The notes under the pieces are model-generated. The model worked only from the letters and a program-made list of their open reading frames with translations, had not been told where the DNA came from and ran no database searches. A DNA stretch of 64,000 bases from positions 1,365,654 through 1,429,653 of the forward strand of contig ML976657.1 in assembly GCA_010015655.1 (NCBI GenBank). Reading direction: 5' to 3'. The position numbers and the translations under genes are program-made. Every line of letters starts with the position of its first letter. Positions within the stretch are counted from its first letter, which is position 1. This document shows, one piece after another, positions 1 through 12,417 of the stretch. This DNA comes from Bimuria novae-zelandiae CBS 107.79 (taxonomy: Eukaryota > Ascomycota > Dothideomycetes > Pleosporales > Didymosphaeriaceae).

Positions 1-809
1 GACCTAACCATCCCCATTGCGAGCGCGTACGAGGAAAGCATAGCAGAGTTGGAACTGGACGTCCTAGTCGATCCGAGCATTGCCCATTCGAAAGCTCTGT
101 ATGTTTTTCCATTTCTACATACAAATGTATTGTCACTAACGCACATGAAGCTACATACTCACATCCGAGCTTTCCCTTCTTCGGTCCCAAATCGCCCCAA
201 TTCAAGGACTGGTAAACGCACTGCGTCAGCACAATTCGAACGCACTCGTCCAGACGACCGATTCAGCTCAAACCCCTTCCTCCTCTCACATCGCCAACTC
301 ACCACCTCCCTTCGCTCCCAAGGACCCGTCTACGGGTTCCATCACAATCACGACTCTCGCTCATACTTACTTCAGCGATGTCGAAGACCACTGCATCATG
401 GTTCTCGAATCCTTGGAGCGCATGCGCCGCTCTGCAGATCGCATGATCTCTTTAATCTTCAATACCATGGGCGCGTATCAGAACGAGAGCATGAAGCAAC
501 TGACCTTTGTTACGATTTTGTTCTTGCCTATGACGTTTCTGGCAGGGTACTTCGGCATGAATTTCGAGGAGTTTCCTACGCTGAAGAACAGCGATGCGTA
601 TTTCTGGTGGCTTTGCATACCGGTTACTTCAGGGATGATCTTGATTCTGATGTGAGTGTGCCCTAGAATGTGGAATCGTTTGTTTTGGGAGAAGGATACT
701 GACGACGCCCAGGCGGCAACGAGTATGGCGTGGCTTGACGCGCTTCTGGCGGCGCAGAGATGCCGCCAAGTCGCGGAGAGCGAAGACTCTGGAAGGACAG
801 AAGTGGTAA
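1..809 (+). CDS. CorA-like magnesium/divalent cation transporter, 3' part (5' end outside window)
   Basis: Only the C-terminal part of the gene is present. I read three exons: 1-98, 151-651 and 712-809. Introns 99-150 and 652-711 both have GT..AG ends and restore one frame, with the stop at 807-809. The CorA signature is visible at about 553-570: a transmembrane helix ([15 protein letters not shown]) ending in the GMN motif, the selectivity loop of CorA/Mrs2/Alr channels. A second hydrophobic segment ([16 protein letters not shown]) follows, split by the last intron, and then a basic cytosolic tail rich in Arg and Lys. Before the helices lies the usual acidic to helical stalk ([19 protein letters not shown]). 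The family forms membrane pentamers that carry Mg2+ or related ions. Whether this member sits in the plasma membrane, vacuole or mitochondrion cannot be told without its N-terminus. Confidence 0.85.
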
Positions 810-1367
810 TTGGCCATTAGGCCCAACCGGGGAGATCAGATTCCACGGTCCCGAAGTGGAAAAATACGAGCTGCAAAGTTAATTTTAGGCGGTGTTTGCC
901 GCATTTACCTAAGTTTAATGGTGGTCAAGCAGAGGGATGCCTAAAACGAACCGACTGCCGCGTTCCGATTGTTTCCGTGCAGCCCCCAAACGTGGCACGG
1001 CGTCAGACCACATCCTCATCACCTTTCACAGCAACAAAATCTCTATTTATCTAAGCAGTCGTCAGCTCTCTTAATACAAGTTTAAAAGGACTCGTAACGA
1101 ACCTTATCCAGGCATTCTCCAAACTCTACCTCCGCCTCCGCCTACACCTACACCTACACCTACACCTACACCTACACCTACACCTACACCTACACCTACA
1201 CCTACACCTACACCTACACCTACACCTACACCTACACCTACACCTACACCTACACCTACACCTACATCTACACCTACACAACAACATCCACCACCACCAC
1301 CGTATCCCCAGACCTTTGAACGTCCCACAGCAACAAAACCTCATCGACAAAACTACACTTCTCCACC
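810..1367. other. Intergenic region, CorA-like gene to membrane-protein gene
   Basis: No gene is recognised. The main content is a hexanucleotide satellite, listed separately. The long Val-Gly and Arg-Cys reading frames on the minus strand are products of that repeat. Confidence 0.7.
1141..1278. repeat. Hexanucleotide satellite (CCTACA)n, about 23 units
   Basis: About 23 head-to-tail copies of CCTACA (TGTAGG on the other strand), with a single variant unit (TCTACA) near 1267. The array ends 89 bases before the start codon of the next gene, so it probably lies in that gene's promoter or 5' UTR. It does not match the usual fungal telomere unit TTAGGG. Confidence 0.95.
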
Positions 1368-1997
1368 ATGGCAACAGCAACTCTCCTCGGCCTCTCCCTC
1401 CCCCTTCCACCACCCGCCCTCACAGCCCTCCGCCTCACCCCCCTCCTCACCACCACCGCCTCCCTCACCCACGCCTACATGGAATACCTCACCACAACCT
1501 CCTTCCTCACCGCCCCACCCACTCACAACGCCCTCACCTTCTCCATGGCCGCAGGCCGCACCGCCCCCAACACCACTACACACCCACACAAAAACGCCGC
1601 GCAGGTCGCTGCAGCCCTGGACACCGTTGTCCCTGTGTGGTTCGTCAACTTCTTCAACACCGGCGTGTGGTCCGTCATCGGACTCAACTCTCTCACTTTA
1701 CTTTCTTCCGCCGCGAATTTGTGGGTTGTGGGGGGACTGGGTGCGGCGAGGGGGTGGTATGCGGCAGGGTTTGTGGGCGCGCTGGCGCATTATGCGTTTG
1801 TGCCGGGGGTGAGTGGGGCGGTGGAGGGGTTGCATAGGCTTTGTGTTAGGGGGGCGAAGGGGGAGGTGGGGGAGAAGGGGAGGGCGGCGAGGTTGGTGAG
1901 GGAGTGGGTGGGTGTGCATAAGGTACGGTGGGCGACGGTGGATTTGGTGGCTTGGGTGGGGTTTGCGGTGGGCGTTGTTAGGGTGCTGACGCCGTGA
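1368..1997 (+). CDS. Small integral membrane protein, possibly DUF1772-like
   Basis: Single-exon gene of 209 residues. Hydrophobic stretches lie near residues 5-30, 85-125, 128-150 and 190-207, consistent with about four membrane helices. The C-terminal pattern, with a Trp-Val-x-x-His-Lys-Val-Arg segment followed by Asp and a last helix, recalls the fungal DUF1772 (anthrone-oxygenase-like) membrane family, but the match is by eye only. The start is chosen at the first ATG after the CCTACA array, in a pyrimidine-rich leader typical of fungal starts. The first half uses mostly C-ending codons and the second half mostly G-ending codons, a switch also seen in other genes of this window. No substrate or pathway can be assigned. 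Confidence 0.65.
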   Translation: MATATLLGLSLPLPPPALTALRLTPLLTTTASLTHAYMEYLTTTSFLTAPPTHNALTFSMAAGRTAPNTTTHPHKNAAQVAAALDTVVPVWFVNFFNTGVWSVIGLNSLTLLSSAANLWVVGGLGAARGWYAAGFVGALAHYAFVPGVSGAVEGLHRLCVRGAKGEVGEKGRAARLVREWVGVHKVRWATVDLVAWVGFAVGVVRVLTP

Positions 1998-2307
1998 GTG
2001 TAGGGTGATAGGTATTGAGGAGGAGACGTCGTGGGTGGAGGAAAGAGAAAACGTCCTTGAAGCTTGGTTTTGGAAAGAGTGGCGAGTCAAGGATTAGCAC
2101 TGCGGGCATGTTGAGAATTAAAGTCGCAATTGAGTTTGTACGAAACACCAACCACGACATAGATCTGGAAGTTGGGTATCATTGCATAGCTCTAAATCCC
2201 CTACACCATAGCTCAAACGCCATAAAAATGCACCCAGAACACTGTAACTTTTCCACCCATAAACGCCGCCGCAATGTAACAGCTCGTAATCAAGCATCGC
2301 CCACCCC
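1998..2307. other. Convergent intergenic spacer
   Basis: The 310 bases separate the 3' ends of the membrane-protein gene (plus) and UTP20 (minus). I see only expected 3' UTR-like sequence and no clear repeat or RNA gene. Confidence 0.6.
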
Positions 2308-5300
2308 TCACCACCCTCTTCGTTTCCCCCGATACTCAGCGCTCTTCTCTTTCCGCTTGACCTTCTTGATATCATTACGCCTCTTCTTCTCTCTCCCAAA
2401 TTTCTCAGGTTCAGCCACAGCCGCAATCTTCCTCTTCTGTCTCCTCTCCTCCCTTCTCTGCCTCACATCCTTCTGCACACCGCTTATAACGTTGAGGTAC
2501 TCTTGCGTGCCCATGCGCTTCTGCAGCGTGTTCATGACCTCGCGACTCTTGTCGATGATGGCGCGGTATGTGTCGTTGAAAGCGGCTTCCGTCGAGCGAG
2601 GTATTGACGTAGCAGGATCTGTTAAGGTCGACAACGTTGTCAGGAGATGAGGGAGGGATGACTCGATGGCTGGAATGGGAAGCTTTGTTATCAGGGTTTC
2701 TAGGAGCGTGGCGGTGGCGGATTTCGGGTAGAGTGAGGAGAGCTTCATGATCTTGGTCTCGCGGCGGATGATACCCGATAGGCGCGTCATGAGCCGGTGG
2801 ATGGCTGTGGGAGTGCCGGTCTTGGTCTTTTCTTTTTGTTGAGGCTCCGGAGGCGGAGAGAACCCGCCCCATTCTTCATCCGAGGCATCTTCGTTTGCCT
2901 CTTCTGCTCCATTTGCTCCATCGACCAGCGTGTCATCCTCTAGGTCTTGATCATCTTCCACTTTCTTCCAGTTCCACATTATCCCGTTAGCAGCCAAACA
3001 TCGCGCCAAGAAAGCCAAGTTGCGGACGCTCTGAATGCATAGGTCCTCACTGGCATTGGAACTTTCGAGATTTCTGAGCAAAGCGTGTGTGAGCTGAATT
3101 TGGTGTTCCTCGATAAGCTGCATCCCACGAGACCCTTCCAATGGCACACTTTCAAGGCCCGAATCGCTATTCGCACTGGACATGTCGGCAAACAAAGTCC
3201 CAATCAGCTTCGCGGCAGTAACTTTCACCCAAGCATGCGGGTACGAGACACAGGCTCGTATGGATGCCCACATACTCTCCCGGGTTGACGAAATTGTATG
3301 ATCCGGCCAAGGCTTGCACAGCTTTTGGAAGACTACCAGTGAGTAATAGATCAGCTCCCAGTCCTCCTGGTCGCGTCGTTGGAGACAAGTTTCCACAATA
3401 GTTTCAAGCTCCTTCATGACGAACTCAACTTCTTTCGGTTTGGTATCCGCAACTTCGAGATACAAACCCCAGCACTGGATACCAAGCCGCTTGAGACCTG
3501 CATCCTCGTCCTGCTTCAGCCAATCTCTGAGATCGCCGGTAAAGCTCTTGAGCTGCTGCGCGTTCGCCTGCGCGAAGATGGACTTGACTAGAGCGCCAGA
3601 CATGGTACGACAATCGGCCGAATCGTCGTTGGCCATCGTATGGACTAACGGGATAAAAATCATGCCGAGATGGTCCTCAAGAACGTTCGCACCAACTTTG
3701 TTAAGAATCAAGCTCAAAGCTTCCATAACAGATTGCCTACCCTCGACATGATCGTATCGCAGATTCTTGAGCAAGAACTCCAATTGCTTCTTGAAGCGAT
3801 TCTTCGTCTGAGGATATTCGACCAGGAATTGGAAGAAAGTGCTACGCGAAATCTCTCGCGCAGATTTGGTCTGATTCGTGATCATCATGGTAGCAACCTT
3901 GTCCATTACCTCGTAGAATTCGGCGATCACAATCTTCCGATTCATGACGGCCTTGAGAAAACCGAACGTAACACCTTGACGATCAGGTTCATCGATATCT
4001 GGTAAGATGCGTTTTAAAAGGTTGGCAAGATCTTGTTCCCGAATCTGTACGTGGGGTCGTTCTCGGAGCACGCTGGTCAAGAGCTTCAAACAAGCTTGTG
4101 CGATCTCAGAATTCGAGGACGTGGCACCTTTGATTGTACGCACAGCCTCAGTGACATAGACGGAGCAGCTCTCGTCAAGTTCCTTCATCGGCACCTTGAT
4201 AATTGTGGATAGCAGACGAATGGCGGATGTTTGTATCTCTTCCTGGCCTGCAACTAAGGCGTCGCCGATGACCGGAAGGAACCCAGACAAGTTTTGAGGC
4301 GTTTGCAAGCGTTCGTGCTTGCGGAGGACGGTCCTTAAGATGTCCAAGCTAAAACGAATGAGCTTGTAAGTGTAGAGAGTCGTAGAATGACGAGCACCCG
4401 ATTTTGCAGCGCCTTTCATGTTGATAAGGAACTTTCTGTTCCTCGGATCCACGTGCTCGGATCTCTCAGTGCGATTGTTGGACTTGTAAACTTCCTGTAT
4501 AAGCTCGTAGCAAAAGACCAAAATGTCACGATCTTTTACTACTTGGCTTTGGAGTACACCAAGCCCAATGCGCCGTAGCAGTTCGTCGATTTTCTGCACC
4601 GTCCTCGCATTGAGCTTTTCCAACAACAGAGACTTGATGGGTAGAACGAGGTCAACCAAGTGCGATGGAGTGGTAGATCGTGCGATGATCGAGATCGTAT
4701 CGAAGCTCTTGCTGCTCTTCACCTCCTTCATTTTGCTGATGTATTCTTCAGCATCTTTCTCTTGTCCGGTAACACCGAAGCAATCGTCCATGATCACGTC
4801 CATGATCTCCGTGAGGCAATAATCCAAATCACCCGGACTCATTTGCTCATCAAGCTTTACTAGTATGCTGTGGACGGTGAAGGAGAGGACGTGGAGCTGA
4901 TATCCGCGGGCAAGCGCTACACGAAGAGCGCGGAGGATAAAGCCAAAGTACGTTGGGCCGGTGAATGTAGCAATTTCAGCTAGAGTGTTTCGGGCCATTT
5001 GCCTGCTATCATCCGAGCGACTGCGTAAGATATGAGCAATGTCCATGAAGACGGCGGCGATTCGAGTTTCAATCTCTGCGGGCGGTAGGACCATGAGCGC
5101 CTTGCATACCGCAATAGCGACAGGTACACGTAAACTGACTGTTGACTCATCTTTCTTGCGGAGAAAGTCGTTCAATTGAGGCAAGAGATTGTTGACAATG
5201 TCGTTCGTCAACTTGTCCTGCTGGGGAAGCGTCTTCGAGAGGGTCATTGGCTGGTCGAGAGCATCCGGTTCGACTTCCATGGCATCCGTGCCATCGAGTT

Positions 5301-8300
5301 CATCAGCATCATCGGCAGTTTGCTTCGGAGGCTTAGCCTCCGGAGATCCAGACGAAATGTAGCCTTTTGCACGCCCTGCGCGGTTCAAACCGTCAAGCAA
5401 CCCGCTCAACAGCTTGATGATGGTCTTCTGAATGTCTTCCTTGCTCGAGAGATAACCGATGTATCTCTTCAGTAAAGACCGAAATTGTGGCCACTCCAAC
5501 CCCAAGCACAGAGTGCTTATAGCCTTGACGGTTTCGCCAGCCAGGGCGTTTGCGTTGTCATCATCAGCTTTATTGAACACGAAATGCTCAAGCAGCGGGA
5601 TTAGGAGTTGGTAGATGGATCCAGCCTGTAGATGTGAGGCATTAGCAGCGAGTCGGCGCAGTGCGCGTAGACGTCGGTGACTTTGTATGTGCAGAACGTT
5701 ACTGAAGAAAGACGCTTCCTCGTCCTCTGATAGCAGGATATGCAAGTCGGCCACAGACGGCCAGTCTTTATACGTCTGGACCAGCTGAGCGAGTACGGCT
5801 AGAAATTCAACTCGAACAAGCTCCGATTGTTCTCGCATGCCGAACTGCAGGCCAGGAAGGATCGCCGCGGAGATGAATTCTTTGATATCCTCGCCAGGGG
5901 AAGATGTTTTAATAAAGTGTCGCAGTGCATGCGATGCATTGACCCGGATGCTCAGCTCGTCATTGTCTTTGATGAAGAATAGCATGTTGTAGACAAGGGG
6001 CTTCCATTGCAAAAGACTGTAGCTTGACTCTCCGGTGATTTCACCGAACGCGTTAGAGCGGCGATCAAAATCTGGTTCGTCAAGGCGTGACGCAGAGTAA
6101 GCATTCAAGGCGTGGCAGAGCTGCTCCACAGCCGAGAGTTCGTCTCTGAAGGAGGAAAGATCTTCTATGATGTCGCAAAGTAAGTTTCGAGCGTTCTTGT
6201 CCTTCATATACGCAAACAAAGGGCACATGGCTTCGAAGACGACTGCGAACAAGTCTGCCATGTCGTCGCTCTGGCAGCGTGGGATGAACCCGTGCAAAAT
6301 TCTTAGCAGTCCAAACTTGGTAGCGGCGTTGACCCGTTGAGAAGGTTGCTTCAAGAGGAAGCTAGAAATTTCGATCATACTGCGACACTCGGATGACCCT
6401 GCGACGTGTGGAGCAAGCTCCGCTACAGTGTGGACTGAGCTCTCCAGTACGTCTTTGCTTGGACTCTTTCGCAGAAGTGCGCCAACGTGGACCAGGATAG
6501 TGTTTGCATAGGGTTGGACGATGTTAGATTGAATCCTGTTCCGTTGAATTTTTTCTTCCGTAGGCTCTCCTTCATGGCAGGCTGCCAAGGCGATGAACTG
6601 TCGCAGGATGTTGTCCAGCACAAATTGTTTCACTTCATCCTGGGCGGAGGGAACAACGAGACATTCCGCAATCTTAGTCAAAATGTCTGGATTGAAGTCG
6701 ACAATGAATGCGGCTGTCGCGGTTGACTTTGACCAAGCTGAGAATAGACGCAAAAGCCCGGACACCGAATGCGCAGTTTCGATGGGGAATTGTTGGAGTC
6801 TAGGGCTGACTAGTTCTTGCACTATGACCGATGCATATGGCGACCAAGGATACTCCGGTGAGCTCTCGAACAAAACATTTAAAGCATGCATGGCTCGTTG
6901 CCGAATAGACCGGTAGGCTGACAATTGTCTGTTATCAACCGAATCTGATAAAGCATTGAACTTTGCCAAGGCTCGAGATGCATTGACAAGACAGAAAAGA
7001 ATCGGATCAACGAGAGAGTCGACGAACGGACGAATCGTTGTCTTGAGTGCGCTGAGCATATCTCCAATCATGTTGATCAGACCGACCTGCTTCCTTGGTG
7101 ATATTATGTCCGCTTGCACAACACTCTCATCCAATGCTTCGTCTCGGATAAGGCGGATGCCGCGCAATGGCCCTAGTGCGATTGCCAGGAACTGATTGAT
7201 TGTGCTGTCCTCGAACCGGGTCAAGGCTTGGAACACAGCCTTTCTCTTAACGTCGAGCCCTCGTTTCCCGCTGATGACCTTGCCATAAAGCAAGTGGAGA
7301 AGGACCGGAAGCAATGCCTCTCGGTGATCTTCCTTGATCACACTCTGATCAGAACCAGCGTCAATAAACACGGAGACTTCGTCACGGAAACGCAAGTCGT
7401 CGACAAGGTTGGTCAAATTCTCTTCATACTCCACAACGCCAGGAGTTTTATATGCCAAAAGTGCCCGAAGCGCGGCCTGCTGAATCTCCGCGTCGCCGTT
7501 CCCTAGGAGGGCTAGCAGAGCCTGATATACTTCGGCTGATCGATAGAGGACCTTCGGATTGATGAACTTGGAAAATAAAGCAAGCATTGCTTTTTGATCT
7601 TTCCTCGTCCAACGAGGTCCCCTTTCGGCTTCTTCTTCAATCGTATCATCATCGTCTGCGATATCTGTAATCTGCTGCGTTGACGTCCAATCGAGGAGAA
7701 TCGGTACTAAAAGACGAGAACGTTTTTCTGCGACAGCGGGCAGTGCATTAAGCACACGTAAGGCCTGCGTCCTGTTGGAAGCATTGAGCAGCTGTACATT
7801 ATTATGATCGCGTTCAAAGCGAGCTTTGAGTTGCTCCTCGACATCATCTAGCAAAGCCTGAGATTTGCCAATCTTATGCTCGAGCCCCAGAAGATTAGTA
7901 CATTCGAACTGGCTGACGTAGCGCGGAGGCGCTGGTGGTTCTGTCGGTGTGCTAAGCGGTTCGTCGTTACCATAAGCACGACTTATCCACTCAAACGCGG
8001 TTTGCAAGACATGAGATTCGCCATATTTAGTCTCGCAAATGATTTTGAAGGCCGAGCAGACATCGTCCCAGACCGAAGCAAGTCTAACATGGAGCAAACC
8101 GAATAGAAATATGGGAATTGCCTCTCCTAGCCAGTCGCTTGAGGCTACTGTTGCGTAGAGCTTAGCAAGCTGACCTATGCGCATGGAGATAGATCGCTGG
8201 GTTTCCAGATTCGGGGGAGTCTGCTCAATTATGCTCGCAATGGCAACAGCGTTGCGCTCCTCCTCGGTATTAGAAGCGACGATCTCGAGCAGGCCTAATG

Positions 8301-10276
8301 CTACGAGACGCAGGTCGTGGGACGGCGATCCCAGACAGCGCAGAAGGCCTTGCTTGAGGACCGTGGCATGGCTTTTGGTCAAGTCTAAGCTTGCTTTATT
8401 GCGCTCAGCAACTGCTAACAACGCCTTCCAGAAGGGTAAATTGCCCGCATGGCTCGGAGCAGCTGAGCATAATGCAGGCCATAACTGCAGCAACCGTTCT
8501 CGAAATTCGTCATCATGAGCAAGGTATTGAAGTCCGTTTCCGACAGCGAAACTCCTCATAGGCAACGGCAAGCCATTGTCATCCGTTTCCAGGGAGGTGT
8601 TGAGCGCTTCGAAGAGACATTGCGAGATAGAACGTGATAGCTCTGGCGCGATAACAAGGCTCCCACTCGCATCAAGATAAGCGTTAGACCCGTAGATGAT
8701 CCGGTCCGCATCGTTCGGTGTAGAAATCAATTTCGTCAGCTGCTGGAATCGATCACTTATTTGGGCTTGCCATGGAGAGGCAACTAGCAAAGACTCCCTC
8801 GGGACAATGCTCTCCTCGTAGAGGCTTGGCAATATCACACAAAGCTCGTTTTCATATTCTTGAGCTTTTTGGGCAACAAATCTGCACATTGTTAGAACAG
8901 GGTCAGCGAGACGGTGTATGCACGACTGACCTCTTGAAATAGGACAATAGAAGAGTGTTAAATCTCTCTCGGTCTCGAAAGATGTTACAGAAGCGCAAAA
9001 AGTATGTTTCCAGCGGCCCCTTACTCAGCTTCTCCAACACCTGGGTGTGAGGAATGGCTGCGTCGATAGGACAGTATTGGAAGACTATCGCAAGTGCCGA
9101 TAGAAGATCGTGGACGTGATTCGCATTGACATCCGCAGAGTCTTCGGCACATTGAGCCAGGAGGCTGATGGTTTCAAGGACCAGCGGCCACTCCACGACC
9201 CGCGAGCCCTTGCGTACGCCGCAGACTACAATGAGAAGCCTTGACGATAGACCGAGATAGCGTTTATCAGAAGCTCTAGATTTGATCGTCTCAACAATGA
9301 CTCCTAGCAGAGGTTGAAAATGCTCCCCGTCGGAATGGTGGATCACGGCTGTGATGACGCCGATGAGTACAGGTTCCAGGGGTGCTTTTTGTAGTTCACC
9401 ATCGTCCTCGTCGAACGTACGGAGCGACAGCTCTTGTAATATAGAGACCGCGTTGGAGTGTAATCCTCGCTGAATGCCTTTGATGGAGTCCGCGAAGAGC
9501 GTCATAATGCCTTGCTGGAAATCAATGACCTGAGCTGTCCCTTCTGACTCTTTCAACAACTCTGAAACATGCTTTATTATAGTCCTCAGCGGGTTTTTAT
9601 CTCGATGGTAGGCAGCACTGGCCTTGCGCACCAAGAAACTGAGCGATTCTGCCGCAAATCGCATGACGAATAGCTTTTGGCGTGCCTTCCCTAGGAGTGG
9701 AACCATCAGATCGAACACGGGTCGCAGATCCGGGACTAAGAGTCTGGAAAGGTATTTGAAGAGCCATGCTAGGCATGTGAAACTCCATTCAATCACATCC
9801 ACATCCGAGTGCGTGGCGGCCAAGTGGGCTACCTTCTGGACTGCACACTCAAAGTGCTTCTCGAAGCGCACACCGAGATCATGCGCAAAGCTTGCCAAGA
9901 GCTTCAGTAGTGGTTCCTCACTATGTTTGTCCCCCTTTTCAATGTGCTCGATGAGCAGTTCGAAGATGCGCTCGTCGTGGTGCAGAACCTGCGGGAGGCT
10001 GTCGCATAGCGGGGCGACTCGGCGGGCAAATGTGGTGAAGACTTCGGACAGATTGATCTCCCTCAACTCGACGAGAGATTCCTTGAAGTACGAAAAGGTC
10101 GCTTCAAGCTCGGCATCGTCGATTATGGTGCTGCGCCCGCGGCGGACAGGCTCGATTTTGATTTTCGCGATGCGCTGGCCGAAGGGCTGCCAGGTATGTG
10201 TGGTGCCCTTGACGCGTTTTGCAATGCGATACTGTGGCTTTGCGGCCGGACGGGGGCCTCGCGACGTCGCCGCCAT
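2308..10276 (-). CDS. UTP20: U3 snoRNP component Utp20 (DRIM family), SSU processome
   Basis: Two exons, 10276-8931 and 8881-2308, joined across a 49-nt intron (8882-8930) with GT..AG ends and a CTAAC branch-like site. Together they give 2,639 residues, the normal size of Utp20. The N-terminus carries the family's basic motif ([20 protein letters not shown]). The rest is a long alpha-solenoid of HEAT-like repeats, with the DRIM region in the first third and an acidic insertion (about [14 protein letters not shown]). The extreme C-terminus is a Lys/Arg-rich nucleolar tail. Utp20 is a scaffold of the 90S pre-ribosome needed for 18S rRNA maturation in the nucleolus. It faces DBP3 across a 193-bp shared promoter. 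The start is the first ATG in a frame that extends through the conserved N-terminal motif. Confidence 0.95.
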
Positions 10277-10469
10277 GGTGCAGGTTTTGTGCGAAGTCTG
10301 CGTTGAGAGACTGCCACTCTTCTCTCCACACCCTGCACCATCTAAAAAGTTAAAGTGGGGCGAACTGCCAAGATTTCACGGTGAGAAGGGTCTCCGACTG
10401 GCCGACCAAAAAAAGTCGCCCGAAATTCTGCGCCTCTCAGTGCGACCACCCACACTTCATACATACAAC
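10277..10469. promoter_or_regulatory. Bidirectional promoter between UTP20 and DBP3
   Basis: Only 193 bases separate the two divergent start codons, so both promoters must lie here or overlap the genes. Both products act in ribosome assembly, which suggests shared control. I did not find a clear copy of the yeast PAC or RRPE motif. Confidence 0.6.
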
Positions 10470-12417
10470 ATGGGGAAACGCGCAATTGCCGATGTGATCG
10501 CCGACGAGGGCGTTGCTGTAAAGGACGAGTCGCTGTCCCGGAAGAAGAGCAAAAAAGACAAGAGCGAAAAGCGCAAGAAGAGTACCGCTGTCGAACCAGA
10601 ACCCACCACTAATGGCACGTCTACGCCCATGGAGGTGGACGAGGCGGTAGAGGATAACGAGGAAGCTGGTGGCGAAGTGAAGCTCTCCAAAGAAGAGCGC
10701 AAAGCCGCAAAGAAGGCACGGAAAGAGGCGAAAGAGGCCAAGAAGGCGGCAGAGGTGCGCGGTTCAGAAGCGCATGCTGAACCTATGAATGGCGCCGACG
10801 ACGATGAGGCTGCTGCAAAGGCAGCCCGCAAAGCTGCTCGCAAGGCAGAGAAAGCTGAAAAGAAGAAGTCAAAACAGACTGCGGCAGAGGATACCACCAG
10901 CGCGTCCTCCAAGCCCACCTCTACAGCAACCTCTGCGATTCCTTCAAGAGTCGAGTCGTCTGCGACCAGCCCAGACCCAGCACCCCAGAGCCATGGGCTT
11001 ACCTACGAGGAGAATAAGGAACTGGCAGCCCTCCCGCAGTCGGAAATCGACTCGTACCTCACTACCAACTCCGTCACTGTCGATGACCCTCGCCCTTCGG
11101 CCCGCAAGCTTCGTCCGATTATAAAGTTCGACTACCTACCCGTCACCGACGAGTCGCAAATGGCGCCCTTTAAGACGTTCACGGCACCCACACCTATACA
11201 AGCAGTAACTTGGCCTGCGCTGTTGTCGGGCCGGGACATGGTCGGTGTGGCCGAGACTGGATCGGGAAAGACGCTGGCATTTGGTGTTCCTTGCGTGCGC
11301 TTCATCACGTCTCTGCCGAAAAAGCAACGTAAGGGCGTCAAGGCTGTCATTGTCTCGCCTACCCGCGAGCTGGCCGTGCAGATCCACGATCAGCTTGTGC
11401 AACTCGCAAAACCAGCTGGTCTGGAGGTAGTGTGCGTATACGGCGGTGTGCCGAAAGACCCACAGGTCAAAGCCGTACGGACTGCGTCCATCGTCGTCGC
11501 CACACCCGGTCGTCTAAACGACTTGATCGGAGATGGCTCGGCTGATCTTAGCAGCGCAGAGTACGTGGTGCTCGACGAGGCTGACCGAATGTTGGATAAG
11601 GGCTTCGAAGAGGCTATCAGGCAGATCATTAACTGCACACCCAAGAAGCGACAGACGCTCATGTTCACGGCGACCTGGCCACCGTCAGTCCGTGAGCTTG
11701 CGTCAACCTTCATGCAGTCGCCGGTGAAGATCACAATCGGCGACAACGTGTCCGGTGAGCTCCGCGCTAACACGCGCATCAAGCAACTGGTCGAGGTTGT
11801 GGATCCTCGCGGCAAGGAGACTCGCCTTCTTCAGCTGTTGAAACAGTACCAGTCAGGGAAAAACAAGGAGGACCGCATTCTCGTTTTCTGTCTGTACAAG
11901 AAGGAAGCAACCAGAATCGAGGGCTTCATTCGTTCAAAGGGTTTCCGAGTAGGTGGCATCCACGGCGATCTCAGTCAGGATAAACGGAGTGCTGCACTGC
12001 AAGCATTCAAGGAGGGCAAGGTCCCTCTTCTGGTTGCGACGGATGTCGCCGCTCGCGGCCTGGATATTCCAGCCGTAAAGGTAGTCATCAACGTGACTTT
12101 CCCTCTGACGGCCGAAGACTACGTCCACCGCATTGGCAGAACCGGTCGTGCCGGGAAGGACGGCCTTGCCATCACGTTATTTACTGAGCACGATAAAGCT
12201 CTGTCTGGAGCGTAAGTCGACCTGTATGTTTCTCAAGTAATTCAATGTGCTGACATGATGTAGATTGATCAACGTTTTGAAAGCCGCAAACCAGCCCGTG
12301 CCGGAAGACCTTCTTAAGTTCGGCACGACGGTCAAAAAGAAGGAGCACGGTGCCTATGGAGCTTTCTATAAGGACGTGGACATGACTAAGAAGGCCACCA
12401 AGATCTCGTTTGACTGA
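10470..12417 (+). CDS. DBP3: ATP-dependent RNA helicase Dbp3 (DEAD box)
   Basis: Exons 10470-12211 and 12264-12417 give 631 residues. The first ~190 residues are charged low-complexity sequence rich in Lys, Glu and Ala, as in Dbp3 orthologues. Then come the helicase motifs: Q motif ([11 protein letters not shown]), motif I AETGSGKT at 261-268, [16 protein letters not shown] at 369-372, and TATWP in place of the more common SAT, as expected for Dbp3. Motif [10 protein letters not shown] is at 553-560. The C-terminus ends in a short basic tail encoded in exon 2. Dbp3 unwinds pre-rRNA structures during 60S subunit processing in the nucleolus. The open frame continues upstream of the true start, but the ATG at 10470 is the first before the conserved MGKR-type N-terminus and lies outside UTP20. 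Confidence 0.93.

Noticed and set aside
1104..1413. Val-Gly and Arg-Cys repeat proteins on the minus strand
   Set aside because: They are only translations of the CCTACA satellite.
9624..10469. N-terminal extension of the DBP3 frame into UTP20
   Set aside because: It is the antisense of conserved UTP20 codons; the helicase starts at 10470.
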